Made by a program: the position numbers and the translations under genes
Shown: positions 34,933 to 43,099 of the stretch, one piece after another
Position numbering within the stretch: the first letter of the stretch is position 1
Layout of the letters: every line of letters begins with the position of its first letter
NCBI RefSeq assembly: GCF_023168145.1
Contig: NZ_BQYK01000005.1
Coordinates: 1-50,149 of the forward strand
DNA from: Sporosarcina sp. NCCP-2222
GTDB taxonomy: Bacteria > Bacillota > Bacilli > Bacillales_A > Planococcaceae
Reading direction: 5' to 3'
DNA: 50,149 nucleotides
Notes under the pieces: model-generated
What the model was told of the DNA's origin: nothing
What the model saw: only the letters and a program-made list of their open reading frames with translations
Database searches by the model: none

Positions 34933-35814
34933 TTGGATATTAGACAGCTGCGTTATTTTATCGCGATAGTGGAAGAAGGTAAAATTTCGGCTGCAGCAGA
35001 TCGACTTCATATTTCACAGCCACCGCTTAGTCAGCAGTTAAAAATTATGGAAGAGGAGCTCAATTCCCAGCTGATTATTCGCAAAGGGAAACGCTTTGAA
35101 GTGACAGAAGCAGGAAAATCCCTCTATGCCTATGCGTTGCAAGTGACACGGTTAATGGAAGAGGCCGAAATGGAAGTGAAATCGGTTGGCAATGGAGCAA
35201 ATGGAACCTTATCATTAGGCATTAATACGTTGTCTTTGGCAGAATTGCCCGGGTTGCTTCAGCGTTTCCACGTCCAATACCCAAAGGTTTACATGAAAAT
35301 TAAACAAAACGAGTCCACTCATCTTTGCAAGCTAGTCAGAGATCGGGTTGTGGAACTCGCCATCATTCGGCTCCCACTGGAAATTGGAGATCTTTCCGTT
35401 ATTCATCTGCTCGAGGAACCTTTTTATTTCATTACTTCCGAACAATATGAGCCCTTTGAAAATGACGTGTCCCTTCAGGACATCAATGAGTACCCGCTGA
35501 TACTGCCAAGCAAGGAAGGAATGGGGCTTCATTACATCATATTAGAGGGGTTTTCACGCTTAGAGTTGAAACCGAATATTATTGGGGAATGCTCCGATAT
35601 TTCCACCTTATTGGATATGGTATCGTCAGGCATCGGCGCTTCCATCGTTCCCGAAACGGTTTTAAAACGCCATCCTGAAAAATTGATTCGTTCCTATCGT
35701 TTAGCAAAACCGGACAATCTATTTGCACCTGTCGGCCTTGTATGGTTAAAAAACCATTACTTATCCAAAGCCGCACAGCATTTTGTTGATATGATTCGAA
35801 GAGAATATTGTTAA
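34933..35814 (+). CDS. LysR-family transcriptional regulator
   Basis: A 293-residue regulator with the LysR winged helix at the N-terminus (LRYFIAIVEEGKISAAADRL, then HISQPPLSQQLKIME) and a substrate-binding-like effector domain after about residue 90. The start is TTG at 34933, about ten bases after AGAGGAG, which gives the canonical LDIRQLRYF beginning; the longer frame back to 34867 has no site. The nearest downstream gene, pbuE, has its own promoter and riboswitch, so the target is not obvious. Confidence 0.9.
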   Translation: MDIRQLRYFIAIVEEGKISAAADRLHISQPPLSQQLKIMEEELNSQLIIRKGKRFEVTEAGKSLYAYALQVTRLMEEAEMEVKSVGNGANGTLSLGINTLSLAELPGLLQRFHVQYPKVYMKIKQNESTHLCKLVRDRVVELAIIRLPLEIGDLSVIHLLEEPFYFITSEQYEPFENDVSLQDINEYPLILPSKEGMGLHYIILEGFSRLELKPNIIGECSDISTLLDMVSSGIGASIVPETVLKRHPEKLIRSYRLAKPDNLFAPVGLVWLKNHYLSKAAQHFVDMIRREYC

Positions 35815-35865
35815 CCTGTTTTTATTGCTTCACCGCTATTCCACGTGACGCCAGTATGGGAGGAC

Positions 35866-35894
35866 TTGATTTCCTTTCGGATCCATGATAGATT
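35866..35894 (+). promoter_or_regulatory. sigma-A promoter of pbuE
   Basis: TTGATT (35866-35871) and TAGATT (35889-35894) are 17 bp apart, with TG one base upstream of the -10 (extended -10). The start would be about 20-25 bases before the purine aptamer. Confidence 0.65.
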
Positions 35895-35923
35895 GGAAAA
35901 CGGAAAACTTGATAGCAAACATA

Positions 35924-36012
35924 ACGTATAATCTCAATAATATGGTTTGAGAGTCTCTACCAGGAACCTTTAAATCCTGACTACAACGGAACATTTGTGG
36001 TCAGGATTTTTT
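35924..36012 (+). promoter_or_regulatory. purine riboswitch with ON-type terminator controlling pbuE
   Basis: The aptamer shows GTATAATC, P2 CTCAA/TTGAG with the loop TAATATGG, the junction GTCTCTACC, P3 CAGGA/TCCTG and J3/1 ACTAC. The specificity base (35981) is C, which predicts guanine. L3 reads CCTTTAAA, one base longer than usual, and P1 pairs poorly beyond GTA/TAC. The 12-bp terminator stem (35975-35986 with 35995-36006, six T after) takes in the 3' arm of P3 and J3/1, so ligand binding and termination exclude each other: an ON switch, as in B. subtilis pbuE, which however senses adenine. Confidence 0.85.
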
Positions 36013-36043
36013 ATATTTTTCAGACCATTTAGGAGGGATGTTC

Positions 36044-37237
36044 ATGGACTTTAGAGTATTCATATTAGCGGTATCCACAATAACAGTTGGGTTAGTCGAA
36101 TTGGTGGTCGGCGGTATTTTACCGGTAATCGCAGATGATTTAGGAGTTTCCATTGGGACAGCGGGTCAATTGATCACTGTTTTCGCTCTCGTTTATGCTA
36201 TAGCTGGACCCGTTCTGCTATCCTTGACGGCCAAAGTGGAACGCAAAAAATTGTATCTCATTACACTTTCCATTTTCTTTGCCGGGAATGTTATGACATT
36301 TTTCAGCCCGACTTTTACAATGATGATGGTGGCACGAATCATTACGGCAATGAGTGCAGCACTTGTCATCGTTCTTTCCTTGACCATAACAGCCCGCATC
36401 GCTAAACCGGAAGTACGGGCAAAGTCGTTAGGCTATATTTATATGGGAATCAGCTCATCACTTGTGCTGGGTGTCCCATTAGGCATTCTCATTACCAATG
36501 CATTTGGATGGAGAACTGTCTTTTTAGGCATTGCGATTCTGTCTGTCGGGTCAATCATGCTGATCTCTACCTACCTTGAAAAGATTCCGACTGGGGATGT
36601 GCAGCCGCTATCTGAGCAAATCAAAGCTCTTGCGAATAAAAAAATCGTTTTTGCTCATCTGGCAACGATGTTCATGCTGGCTGGCCACTACACTGTTTAT
36701 GCCTATTTCACTCCATTTCTTGAAACAACGCTTCAGCTGAATCAGTATTGGATCAGCATTTGCTATTTCCTTTTTGGCCTGGCAGCGGTGAGCGGAGGAG
36801 CATTCGGTGGCGCACTTGGGTCTCGGCTCGGTTCGAAAAAGAGTATTTTATTCATCTTAGGTACCTTTGCCATCAGTTTGTTCGTGCTCCCTTATTCAAC
36901 TTTTTCGTTCCCAGTATTTATTGTCTTCATGATGATTTGGGGGGCTCTTAGCTGGGCCTTGGCACCACCGCAACAGGATTACATCATACAAACCGATCCG
37001 GTGTCCTCGGATATCCATCAAAGCTTCAATAACTCCGCTTTGCAAATCGGCATTGCGCTCGGCTCTGCTATCGGCGGAATGGTTCTTGGCCATACGGAAT
37101 CCGTTGTCAGTACAGCGACAGCTGGATCAGGAATCGTTGTCATTGCGTTTCTTTGCGCTGTCATCTCCTTATCCATGGCTGTGCCTGCAAAGCAAACGCA
37201 CCAGCAGACAAACCAAGTCAGATATGAAGAAAGGTGA
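36044..37237 (+). CDS. pbuE: purine base efflux pump, MFS
   Basis: A 397-residue, twelve-helix MFS exporter. The N-terminus MDFRVFILAVSTITVGLVEL and later stretches (AGHYTVYAYFTPFLETTL, then SFNNSALQIGIALGSAIGG) closely match Bacillus PbuE (YdhL), which exports hypoxanthine and adenine. The start is the second ATG (36044), six bases after AGGAGGG; the ATG at 36038 abuts the site. A purine riboswitch of the ON type precedes it, consistent with export when purines are in excess. A terminator overlaps its stop codon. Confidence 0.9.
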   Translation: MDFRVFILAVSTITVGLVELVVGGILPVIADDLGVSIGTAGQLITVFALVYAIAGPVLLSLTAKVERKKLYLITLSIFFAGNVMTFFSPTFTMMMVARIITAMSAALVIVLSLTITARIAKPEVRAKSLGYIYMGISSSLVLGVPLGILITNAFGWRTVFLGIAILSVGSIMLISTYLEKIPTGDVQPLSEQIKALANKKIVFAHLATMFMLAGHYTVYAYFTPFLETTLQLNQYWISICYFLFGLAAVSGGAFGGALGSRLGSKKSILFILGTFAISLFVLPYSTFSFPVFIVFMMIWGALSWALAPPQQDYIIQTDPVSSDIHQSFNNSALQIGIALGSAIGGMVLGHTESVVSTATAGSGIVVIAFLCAVISLSMAVPAKQTHQQTNQVRYEER

Positions 37238-37264
37238 AGGGAGCCAGTCCCTTCACCTCTTTTA
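37232..37264. terminator. terminator between pbuE and the convergent MFS gene
   Basis: AGGTGAAGGGA / TCCCTTCACCT (11 bp, 5-base loop) starts inside the pbuE stop region and is followed by TTTTATTTT. Confidence 0.92.
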
Positions 37265-37269
37265 TTTTG

Positions 37270-38430
37270 TTATAAGCTCTCTTTTGGCTGCTTCCAAAAC
37301 AGGACCAGCACCAGACCGAGCGCAAGGAAAATGGCTCCAGCGTAGAACGGATAATCCAAATTAATATCAAATAGTGCCCCCCCCATAATCGGGCCAAAGA
37401 TATTGCCGATACTCGTGAACATGGAATTCATTCCCCCAACAAAACCTTGATCATTTCCTGCTATTTTGGAGAGGTACGAGGTGACTGCCGGCCGAATAAG
37501 ATCAAAGCCAACAAAGACAATCATTGTCACGAATAAAATACTGTAATACGAATGAACGATTGTCATAAAATACACAAGCACTGCCGAGAAAAGCAGGCTC
37601 ACAAAAATGACTCGAATCTCCCCCATATACTTGGTCAATCGATCGAATAAGGCTACCTGCGCAATGGCCCCGACCAGACCTCCCCCGGTAATAATAATGG
37701 CAATGTCCTTAGGCGTGAATTGAAACTTATGATCGACAAACAGGCTAAAGATCGACTCAAACGACGCTAATCCGAAAGACGAAATCAAAATGACCATAAA
37801 CGCAATGAAATACATAGGGATGAAAATTTTTCGAAGTCCTGATTGTTTTGGGCCCTCGATAGCATCTTGCACATGTCTTTCCGGTTCCCGCAACAAAACC
37901 ATAGAGAATAGGCCCGCAAAGCAAGCCAGGCCAGCCGCGAAGAAAAACGGAACCCTTGTGCCAAAATCCGCTAGAAACCCACCAATTCCTGGACCAATGA
38001 TGAATCCCGTTGAGATGGCAGCTGACATATAACCAAGCGCTTTGGCACGCATTTCCGTCGTTGTAATATCCGCAATAAAGGCAGTAACGGCAGGCATTAT
38101 GAACGCAGCACTGATACCGCCAAGCATTCGGGAAATAAAGAGCACCAGCAAGGATTGTCCCATTCCAAATAACAGCTCTGATAAGCTGAAGATAAACAAA
38201 CCGATGACAATCATCCGCTTCCTTCCGAACGTATCGGCCCAGCGTCCAGCTAGCGGGGACACTACTAATTGCGCAATGGCAAATACCGCTACCATATACC
38301 CGACGACCTTGCCCGAAATATGCAGCTCATTCATCAATGTCGGTAAAACAGGGATGACAAGGCCGATTCCAAGGAAAGCGATAAATAGATTAATTAACAG
38401 GATTAGTAATGTAACTGTCGTTTTTTTCAT
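37270..38430 (-). CDS. multidrug efflux MFS transporter (Bmr/NorA type)
   Basis: A 386-residue, twelve-helix transporter with the DHA1 pattern. Visible are the N-terminal VIPVLPTLMNELHISG, motif A (GRWADTFGRKRMIVIG) and motif C-like glycines (GYMSAAISTGFIIGPGIGGF). Size and sequence fit the Bmr/Blt/NorA group that exports quinolones, dyes and other cationic drugs. The actual substrate is unknown. AGAGG lies six bases before the ATG, and an extended -10 promoter about 65 bases upstream. Confidence 0.88.
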   Translation of the reverse strand: MKKTTVTLLILLINLFIAFLGIGLVIPVLPTLMNELHISGKVVGYMVAVFAIAQLVVSPLAGRWADTFGRKRMIVIGLFIFSLSELLFGMGQSLLVLFISRMLGGISAAFIMPAVTAFIADITTTEMRAKALGYMSAAISTGFIIGPGIGGFLADFGTRVPFFFAAGLACFAGLFSMVLLREPERHVQDAIEGPKQSGLRKIFIPMYFIAFMVILISSFGLASFESIFSLFVDHKFQFTPKDIAIIITGGGLVGAIAQVALFDRLTKYMGEIRVIFVSLLFSAVLVYFMTIVHSYYSILFVTMIVFVGFDLIRPAVTSYLSKIAGNDQGFVGGMNSMFTSIGNIFGPIMGGALFDINLDYPFYAGAIFLALGLVLVLFWKQPKESL

Positions 38431-38492
38431 AGTTGACCTCTTATTTTTTCTAAGTTTGTTGTCATGTCACTTTGTTATGTAACAGCTAGTTC

Positions 38493-38501
38493 ATTATATC
38501 A
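38493..38501 (-). promoter_or_regulatory. extended -10 promoter of the Bmr-type gene
   Basis: TGATATAAT on the minus strand is a perfect extended -10 element (TGN plus TATAAT). No -35 match is seen at the right distance. Confidence 0.5.
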
Positions 38502-38687
38502 ACTCCGGGATGAACCGTCCCTTATCCTTACTCAGAACATAAAAAGGCACACAGCTGCCGTCAGCGCCTGGTGCAAATCTTCTCACGGTCTCCCTGGTTT
38601 TGGTACATCCATAGAAGACGATTAAACGATCCGCAAGCAGGTCCCCGATCATGCTGTGGCCAGATTTTCTTTTACATTTACTTAGTA

Positions 38688-38804
38688 TTAATAGCCGCCG
38701 CCCCACCAAAAAGCAGCGCCTACAATGATCAATAAAATGAATAGGACGACAATTAAAGCGTAACCGCCACCGTATCCTCCTGTTCCTCCCTCAGCTCCGG
38801 ACAT
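38688..38804 (-). CDS. YjcZ-family small sporulation protein
   Basis: A 38-residue protein with a Gly-rich start, one hydrophobic helix ([20 protein letters not shown]) and a GGGY end. This is the YjcZ family, found in the spore coat or mother cell in Bacillus. GGAGGTG precedes the ATG, and a sigma-E/sigma-K-like -10 lies 31-39 bases upstream. A near-identical paralogue lies at 39085-39195. Confidence 0.85.
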   Translation of the reverse strand: MSGAEGGTGGYGGGYALIVVLFILLIIVGAAFWWGGGY

Positions 38805-38834
38805 ATTGAAACACCTCCAAACGGTTGATGTACA

Positions 38835-38843
38835 TATTGTATG
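38835..38843 (-). promoter_or_regulatory. sigma-E/K-like -10 of the first yjcZ gene
   Basis: CATACAATA fits the sigma-K -10 (CATANNNTA) and the sigma-E -10 (CATACAMT). I see no convincing -35 for either factor. Confidence 0.5.
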
Positions 38844-39084
38844 TGCAATGGCAATCGTCTACCGGGACACAAACCCAAGCTCTTTCATTTTCCTCGTTGC
38901 CATAATAAAAATCAGGTAAAAAAGACACACGTGCCATGTGCCTCTGCTTGTCAATAAAAGCTCCCAGCTCCAACTCACGGGTGGAATTCTAACTGAAGCT
39001 CCCATTCACAAGCTTGCCATTTGACACGTATGTCTTTACAAAATCATGACAGAGTGTACTGCCTCGCATTAGATGTACGAGGAA

Positions 39085-39195
39085 TTAATAGTACCCACCG
39101 CCCAAGAAAGCAGCACCAACAATAATCAACAGGATAAACAAGACTACGATCAAAGCGAAACCGCTACCGTAGCCGCCTCCTCCGCCTCCAGACAT
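39085..39195 (-). CDS. YjcZ-family small sporulation protein, second copy
   Basis: A 36-residue paralogue of the 38688-38804 protein: [12 protein letters not shown], then [18 protein letters not shown] and a GGGYY end. The ribosome site AAAGGAGGTG is strong. Both copies share the same strand and a CATACAMTA element upstream, which points to a local duplication of gene plus promoter. Confidence 0.87.
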   Translation of the reverse strand: MSGGGGGGYGSGFALIVVLFILLIIVGAAFLGGGYY

Positions 39196-39226
39196 TCCAC
39201 AACACCTCCTTTGCAGGGGATAGTGA

Positions 39227-39235
39227 TAGTGTATG
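39227..39235 (-). promoter_or_regulatory. sigma-E/K-like -10 of the second yjcZ gene
   Basis: CATACACTA matches the same mother-cell sigma -10 pattern as the first copy; again no clear -35. Confidence 0.5.
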
Positions 39236-39362
39236 TGGCTGATTCGATTTGGCAACTGACAATTCCCTATATTTTTTGCATGTTTTCTAATGTGCTGCGG
39301 CTGCCTAATGGTTAAACTGGGAACAACTCCGATTCATATAACGCTAACTAGTTTGTCCGCCC

Positions 39363-39390
39363 CTCTATTGCTTCAGCGGACTCATATACT
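39363..39390 (+). promoter_or_regulatory. possible sigma-E promoter
   Basis: CATATACT (39383-39390) matches the sigma-E -10 in seven of eight positions. CTCTATT (39363-39369), 13 bp upstream, is a weak -35. Confidence 0.35.
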
Positions 39391-39423
39391 GATGTATATG
39401 TAACGGAAGTGGGGTGAATAGAA

Positions 39424-39693
39424 ATGTCTACTTTTGAGCATCATCATGCCATGTGCAATCGCTATATGGGCAGAGCGGTCGTTATCGGGACACGAGATGG
39501 ACAAACACATAGAGGCGTCATTCAAGGAGTTCGCAACAATAAAGTTTATTTGCAGCCACTTGGCAACCAGCGAAACTCAAGAGGCTTCGGATTCGGCTTC
39601 GGATTTGGATACGGCGGAGGCTTAGCCTTCGGATTTGGAATTGCTATTGGTTCCATTGTTACGCTAGCGCTTCTTCCCTTCTTCTTTTTCTAA
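39424..39693 (+). CDS. small protein with Sm-like start and Gly/Phe-rich membrane end
   Basis: An 89-residue protein. The first 45 residues (CNRYMGRAVVIGTRDGQTHR, then GVIQGVRNNKVYLQPL) have the strand pattern of a short Sm/SH3-like barrel; the rest is a G-F-G-F-G repeat run leading to a hydrophobic helix and a Phe-rich tail. Similar short proteins occur in Bacillales without known function. A sigma-E-like promoter candidate and the nearby yjcZ genes suggest a sporulation role, but this is inference. Confidence 0.7.
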   Translation: MSTFEHHHAMCNRYMGRAVVIGTRDGQTHRGVIQGVRNNKVYLQPLGNQRNSRGFGFGFGFGYGGGLAFGFGIAIGSIVTLALLPFFFF

Positions 39694-39699
39694 TTACAC

Positions 39700-39729
39700 A
39701 GCGCCAGAGCCGCAAAAGCTCCTGGCGCT
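39700..39729 (+). terminator. terminator of the Gly/Phe-rich protein gene
   Basis: AGCGCCAG / CTGGCGCT with an inner AGC/GCT pairing forms a stable hairpin; the following TATTGTATTTA is a weak T-tract. Confidence 0.7.
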
Positions 39730-39850
39730 TATTGTATTTAGACAGGAAACGTTTGAAATCAATTCTTTTAGGCAATCCCATAAAATAAGGAATCCTATAT
39801 TTCTGATCGTTTCAATGCGGCGTCTACTCAATACATAAGGAGGGTTTTCC

Positions 39851-41092
39851 TTGAAGAAAATAATAACAGGCTACCTTCACGCTTCATTGATTCTAAAAAT
39901 CACAATTGCTCTCATACTTGGGATACTCGCCGGATTTCTTTTAGGAGATAACGCCTCTGTTCTTGCTCCGTTCGGTGATCTTCTCCTCCGTTTATTGACA
40001 TTTTTGATCATTCCCTTAATTCTCTTCACACTTATTGTCGGGGTCAATCAAACAAACATCAGTAATCTAGGGCGAATGGGAACCAAAGTCTTTGTCTACT
40101 ACACATTCAGTTCGGCCATCGCAATTGGAGTCGGTCTCGCAGTAGCCAGTCTGTTCCATCCTGGTACAGCAATGAAGCTGACCGGGAATGAAACGTTTGA
40201 AGTGCCTGAAAATCCGGGCATCGTAAAGGTTCTGCTCAATATTGTCCCTTCCAATATAGTGACAGCTTTTTCAGAAATGAACTTGCTCGGCATCATTTTT
40301 ACTGCTCTCGCTTTTGGCATTGCCATCTCTGCTATGCGTTCCACACCAAAATTAAGCGAATACGGAGAGACGTTGCTCAAATTATTCAATGCGTTAAATG
40401 AAGCATCGATGATCATCTTAAAAGCGATTCTCCAATATGTGCCGATTGGCGTATTCGCCATTATGGCGAACACTGTAGGAAGCCAAGGGATAAAAACGCT
40501 TGTATCGCTCAGTGGCTTGATTGGCGTTTTTTACATTGCCCTTCTCGTTCATATTGTGCTGTATATCCTGTTTATGCTCTTGTTCCGTGTGAATCCTTTG
40601 CACTTTTTTAAATATGCCAGAACTCCGATGCTCACTGCATTTGTGACGCAAAGCAGTGCAGGCACACTTCCTCTGACGTTAAATGCAGCGAATCATATGG
40701 GGATCTCCAAAAGTCTTTATAGTTTCAGTTTGCCGCTTGGCGCTACGGTCAATATGGACGGAGCGGCGATTCGGATTGCCGTTTCTACTGTCTTCGCAGC
40801 CAATGTGACCGGCCACCCGCTTAGTCTTACCGATATGCTGATGGTTGTTTTGATCGGAACACTTGCTTCAATCGGAACGGCTGGTGTCCCGGGTGCTGGT
40901 ATCGTCATGATTGCAACGGTGTTTGTGCAGCTCGGTCTGCCAATGGAAGCTGTCGCTTTGCTGACATCCATTGATGCCTTAATAGGAATGGGCGCAACCG
41001 CTTTGAATATTACCGGAGATTTGGTTGGGACCCGTGTAATTGATCAGCATGAAAAAGGAAGGCAAAGAAAATCGCTTGGACATCCATTATGA
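39851..41092 (+). CDS. dicarboxylate/amino acid:cation symporter (DAACS, GltP/DctP type)
   Basis: A 413-residue glutamate/C4-dicarboxylate symporter. The family hairpin motif is TQSSAGTLPLTLNAA, where most members have TSSSxATLP. It also has NMDGAAIRI (normally NMDGTA) and GVPGAGIVM. The changes near the substrate site make glutamate versus dicarboxylate specificity uncertain. The start is TTG, six bases after AAGGAGGG. A terminator overlaps the last codons. Confidence 0.87.
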   Translation: MKKIITGYLHASLILKITIALILGILAGFLLGDNASVLAPFGDLLLRLLTFLIIPLILFTLIVGVNQTNISNLGRMGTKVFVYYTFSSAIAIGVGLAVASLFHPGTAMKLTGNETFEVPENPGIVKVLLNIVPSNIVTAFSEMNLLGIIFTALAFGIAISAMRSTPKLSEYGETLLKLFNALNEASMIILKAILQYVPIGVFAIMANTVGSQGIKTLVSLSGLIGVFYIALLVHIVLYILFMLLFRVNPLHFFKYARTPMLTAFVTQSSAGTLPLTLNAANHMGISKSLYSFSLPLGATVNMDGAAIRIAVSTVFAANVTGHPLSLTDMLMVVLIGTLASIGTAGVPGAGIVMIATVFVQLGLPMEAVALLTSIDALIGMGATALNITGDLVGTRVIDQHEKGRQRKSLGHPL

Positions 41093-41107
41093 TGTCTGGC
41101 GATTTTT
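41067..41107 (+). terminator. terminator of the symporter gene
   Basis: GACATC / GATGTC plus the outer AAAATCGC / GCGATTTT arms form a long stem that begins inside the coding sequence and ends in seven T. Confidence 0.85.
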
Positions 41108-41142
41108 TTGTAGTTGCTTCTTTTAGTTCGACGTGATAGGAT

Positions 41143-41169
41143 GCAAGTACACACTTACATTCAGTAGGG
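41143..41169. promoter_or_regulatory. putative TetR-family operator 1
   Basis: GCAAGTACACACTTACATT, 20 bases before the regulator start, shares GCAAGTA and CTTACATT with the site before the permease gene at 41786-41807. The arms GTA and TAC face each other. Occurrence before both genes suggests autoregulation and control of the permease. Confidence 0.6.
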
Positions 41170-41180
41170 AGAGGGTGCTG

Positions 41181-41762
41181 TTGTCCACAAAATCGACAAC
41201 GGAACGAATTTTGGATGCGGCCATTGAGCTAGTTAGCGAAAAAGGATATGCTGCCGCCACAACAAAATCAATTGCAGAACTGGCTGGAGTCAATGAGGTG
41301 ACGATATTTCGCCACTTTGGCAATAAACGAGGCATCTTAAAAGCAATCATTGAAAAATTCTCCTATGGGCCGATTTTGCAGAAAACCATCCAATTGGAAG
41401 TATCATACGAGTTACAGGACGACTTGCTTCTCTTTTCCAAGGAATACCTGCGTTATATGCTGTCCATTAAGGATTTTGTGCTAATCGGTTTTAGAGAAGC
41501 GGGATCGTTTCCGGAAATCGATGAAGAGATCGCCAATGTCCCCCGTGCAATTAAAGAAGAACTTATGAAGTATTTCACGGAAATGCAGCGCAGAGGAAAA
41601 ATTATCGACATGGATGTGGAACCGATCTCCATGTCTTTCATTGCCATCAATTTCGGCCATTTTATTTCAGCGGCAAGGCTTGGCAATAATGTGACGGCAA
41701 TCGATCTGGCAGAACTTTTGCAAACGAGCGTTACCATTTTTTCTAGGGGTATTACCCCCTAG
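41181..41762 (+). CDS. TetR/AcrR-family repressor
   Basis: A 193-residue regulator with a typical TetR DNA-binding start (TTERILDAAIELVSEKGYAA, then ATTKSIAELAGVNEVTIFRH), followed by an all-helical ligand domain. The start is TTG at 41181, five bases after GGGAGAGGG; the longer frame begins inside the operator. It is followed after 55 bp by an ABC-2 permease gene with the same operator, so it most likely represses that gene. Confidence 0.9.
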   Translation: MSTKSTTERILDAAIELVSEKGYAAATTKSIAELAGVNEVTIFRHFGNKRGILKAIIEKFSYGPILQKTIQLEVSYELQDDLLLFSKEYLRYMLSIKDFVLIGFREAGSFPEIDEEIANVPRAIKEELMKYFTEMQRRGKIIDMDVEPISMSFIAINFGHFISAARLGNNVTAIDLAELLQTSVTIFSRGITP

Positions 41763-41772
41763 AAAAAATTTT
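41737..41772. terminator. 13-bp inverted repeat at the end of the tetR gene
   Basis: TTTTTTCTAGGGG / CCCCTAGAAAAAA with a 6-base loop overlaps the tetR stop codon and is followed by TTTT. It can terminate or attenuate between the regulator and the permease. Confidence 0.75.
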
Positions 41773-41785
41773 ATCATATATGCAA

Positions 41786-41807
41786 GCAAGTACTTACATT
41801 AATAGGA
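41786..41807. promoter_or_regulatory. putative TetR-family operator 2
   Basis: GCAAGTACTTACATT followed by AATAGG sits just before the ribosome site of the permease gene. It repeats operator 1 with a 4-base shorter centre (GTACTTAC). Confidence 0.6.
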
Positions 41808-41817
41808 GGCAAACTAA

Positions 41818-43020
41818 ATGAAAGCTTTACAGGCTTTATTACGTTTACGAGGAACTTATATTGGAATCATTGCGGCGGTCATGTTCCAGCTAATTTTCTT
41901 TTCAGTTTGGCTGACTGCCTATGACGGTGTCCAGGATCGGACTGGCAACTTAACCATCGGAATCATCAACGAAGATCAGAAGGCTGACATGATTGCGGAA
42001 GAAATCAAAGGGAACATCCCATTCCAAACAAAACAATTTAAAACCGTGGCGCAAGCTCAGGAACAAATGAACGCTAAAGAAGTGAGCATGGTCATTCACA
42101 TCCCTGATAATTTCATGTCGAAATTGTCCTCCGGAGATCAAGCTTCTATTCAATATTGGATTAATCAGGCAAACGCCACATCAAGCAAAACAATGATGGA
42201 GCAAGTCGCTGCTGAATTGACCAACAAATTAAATGAACAAGTATCTTTACAACAAAAAGCGGCTGCAGCAGAAGCCATCGAACAACAACTAAGCCAGATG
42301 CCAGTTGAACCACCTGTTGCCTTAGCAATCGGAGAAGCATTTGAATCTTTCACGAATGCCATCCAACCTGAACCGATCAACAAAGTCATCAACAAAACGA
42401 ATGCAGTCGATCAATTTTCAGCCAACCTCGTCCCGTTGATGGTTATCATTTCCTCATTCGTAGGGGCGATGGTCATGATTATGCAAATCAACGAAGCAGC
42501 AGAAGTACTGCGCACCTTCCATTCCAAATGGGGATTATTTTTCGGCAGGCAGATCATTAATGTCGCTGTCGCATTCCTTCTGCCTTTTCTAACGATTGGA
42601 TTAATGAAACTGTTTGACGTGGCTTCCGGGGAATCATTCCTCGCCATCTATTTATTCCAAAGCGTCATGTTCCTTTCCTTCTTACTGTTTGCCCAACTAT
42701 TCGTCTACGTTTTCGGGAACTACGGAATGGTCTTCAACATTCTTGCCCTTTCCCTGCAACTCGTAACTTCAGGCGTCTTAGTTGCAAGAGAATTGCTGCC
42801 ATCCGGCTACCATGCACTAGCTTCCTTCCTGCCCGCCACCTATGGTGCAGACGGCTATTACACAATTGTCTTCGGCGGCAATGAAGGAGCCCTCTTCTCC
42901 AATATCGGCCCGCTCCTCCTCATCGCAGGAGTCGCACTGCTCGTCACAGCAGGAGCAGTCTTTCTACAGCGAGATAGAAAAAGCGTATCGGTGAATGAAT
43001 CGAGCTTAGTAATGGAATGA
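41818..43020 (+). CDS. ABC-2 type membrane permease (YhgE/Pip-like)
   Basis: A 400-residue membrane protein with one N-terminal helix (about 15-35), a large extracytoplasmic domain (about 40-200) rich in Gln and Ala with a coiled-coil part (NEQVSLQQKAAAAEAIEQQL), and five to six C-terminal helices. This is the ABC-2/YhgE arrangement. Relatives export drugs, lipids or peptides, or act in secretion and phage infection; no ATPase gene is beside it. AGGAGG precedes the ATG. Likely under the adjacent TetR protein. Confidence 0.8.
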   Translation: MKALQALLRLRGTYIGIIAAVMFQLIFFSVWLTAYDGVQDRTGNLTIGIINEDQKADMIAEEIKGNIPFQTKQFKTVAQAQEQMNAKEVSMVIHIPDNFMSKLSSGDQASIQYWINQANATSSKTMMEQVAAELTNKLNEQVSLQQKAAAAEAIEQQLSQMPVEPPVALAIGEAFESFTNAIQPEPINKVINKTNAVDQFSANLVPLMVIISSFVGAMVMIMQINEAAEVLRTFHSKWGLFFGRQIINVAVAFLLPFLTIGLMKLFDVASGESFLAIYLFQSVMFLSFLLFAQLFVYVFGNYGMVFNILALSLQLVTSGVLVARELLPSGYHALASFLPATYGADGYYTIVFGGNEGALFSNIGPLLLIAGVALLVTAGAVFLQRDRKSVSVNESSLVME

Positions 43021-43029
43021 TAAGTCCTG

Positions 43030-43062
43030 CCCCCTCCCTCTTTGTGGAGGGGGGTTTGTGTT
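43030..43062 (+). terminator. terminator of the permease gene
   Basis: CCCCCTCC / GGAGGGGG (8 bp) is followed by GTTTGTGTTTT. Confidence 0.85.
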
Positions 43063-43099
43063 TTAGGAGAACTTTCGTGATGAATGATACTGATTGATC

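Noticed and set aside
38494..38709. 71-codon minus-strand frame after the first yjcZ gene
   Set aside because: No ribosome site, overlaps the yjcZ stop, and contains the promoter of the Bmr-type gene. It could be a gene remnant, but nothing proves it.
38791..38973. 60-codon minus-strand frame over the first yjcZ upstream region
   Set aside because: No ribosome site; it runs through the CATACAATA element and the yjcZ start.
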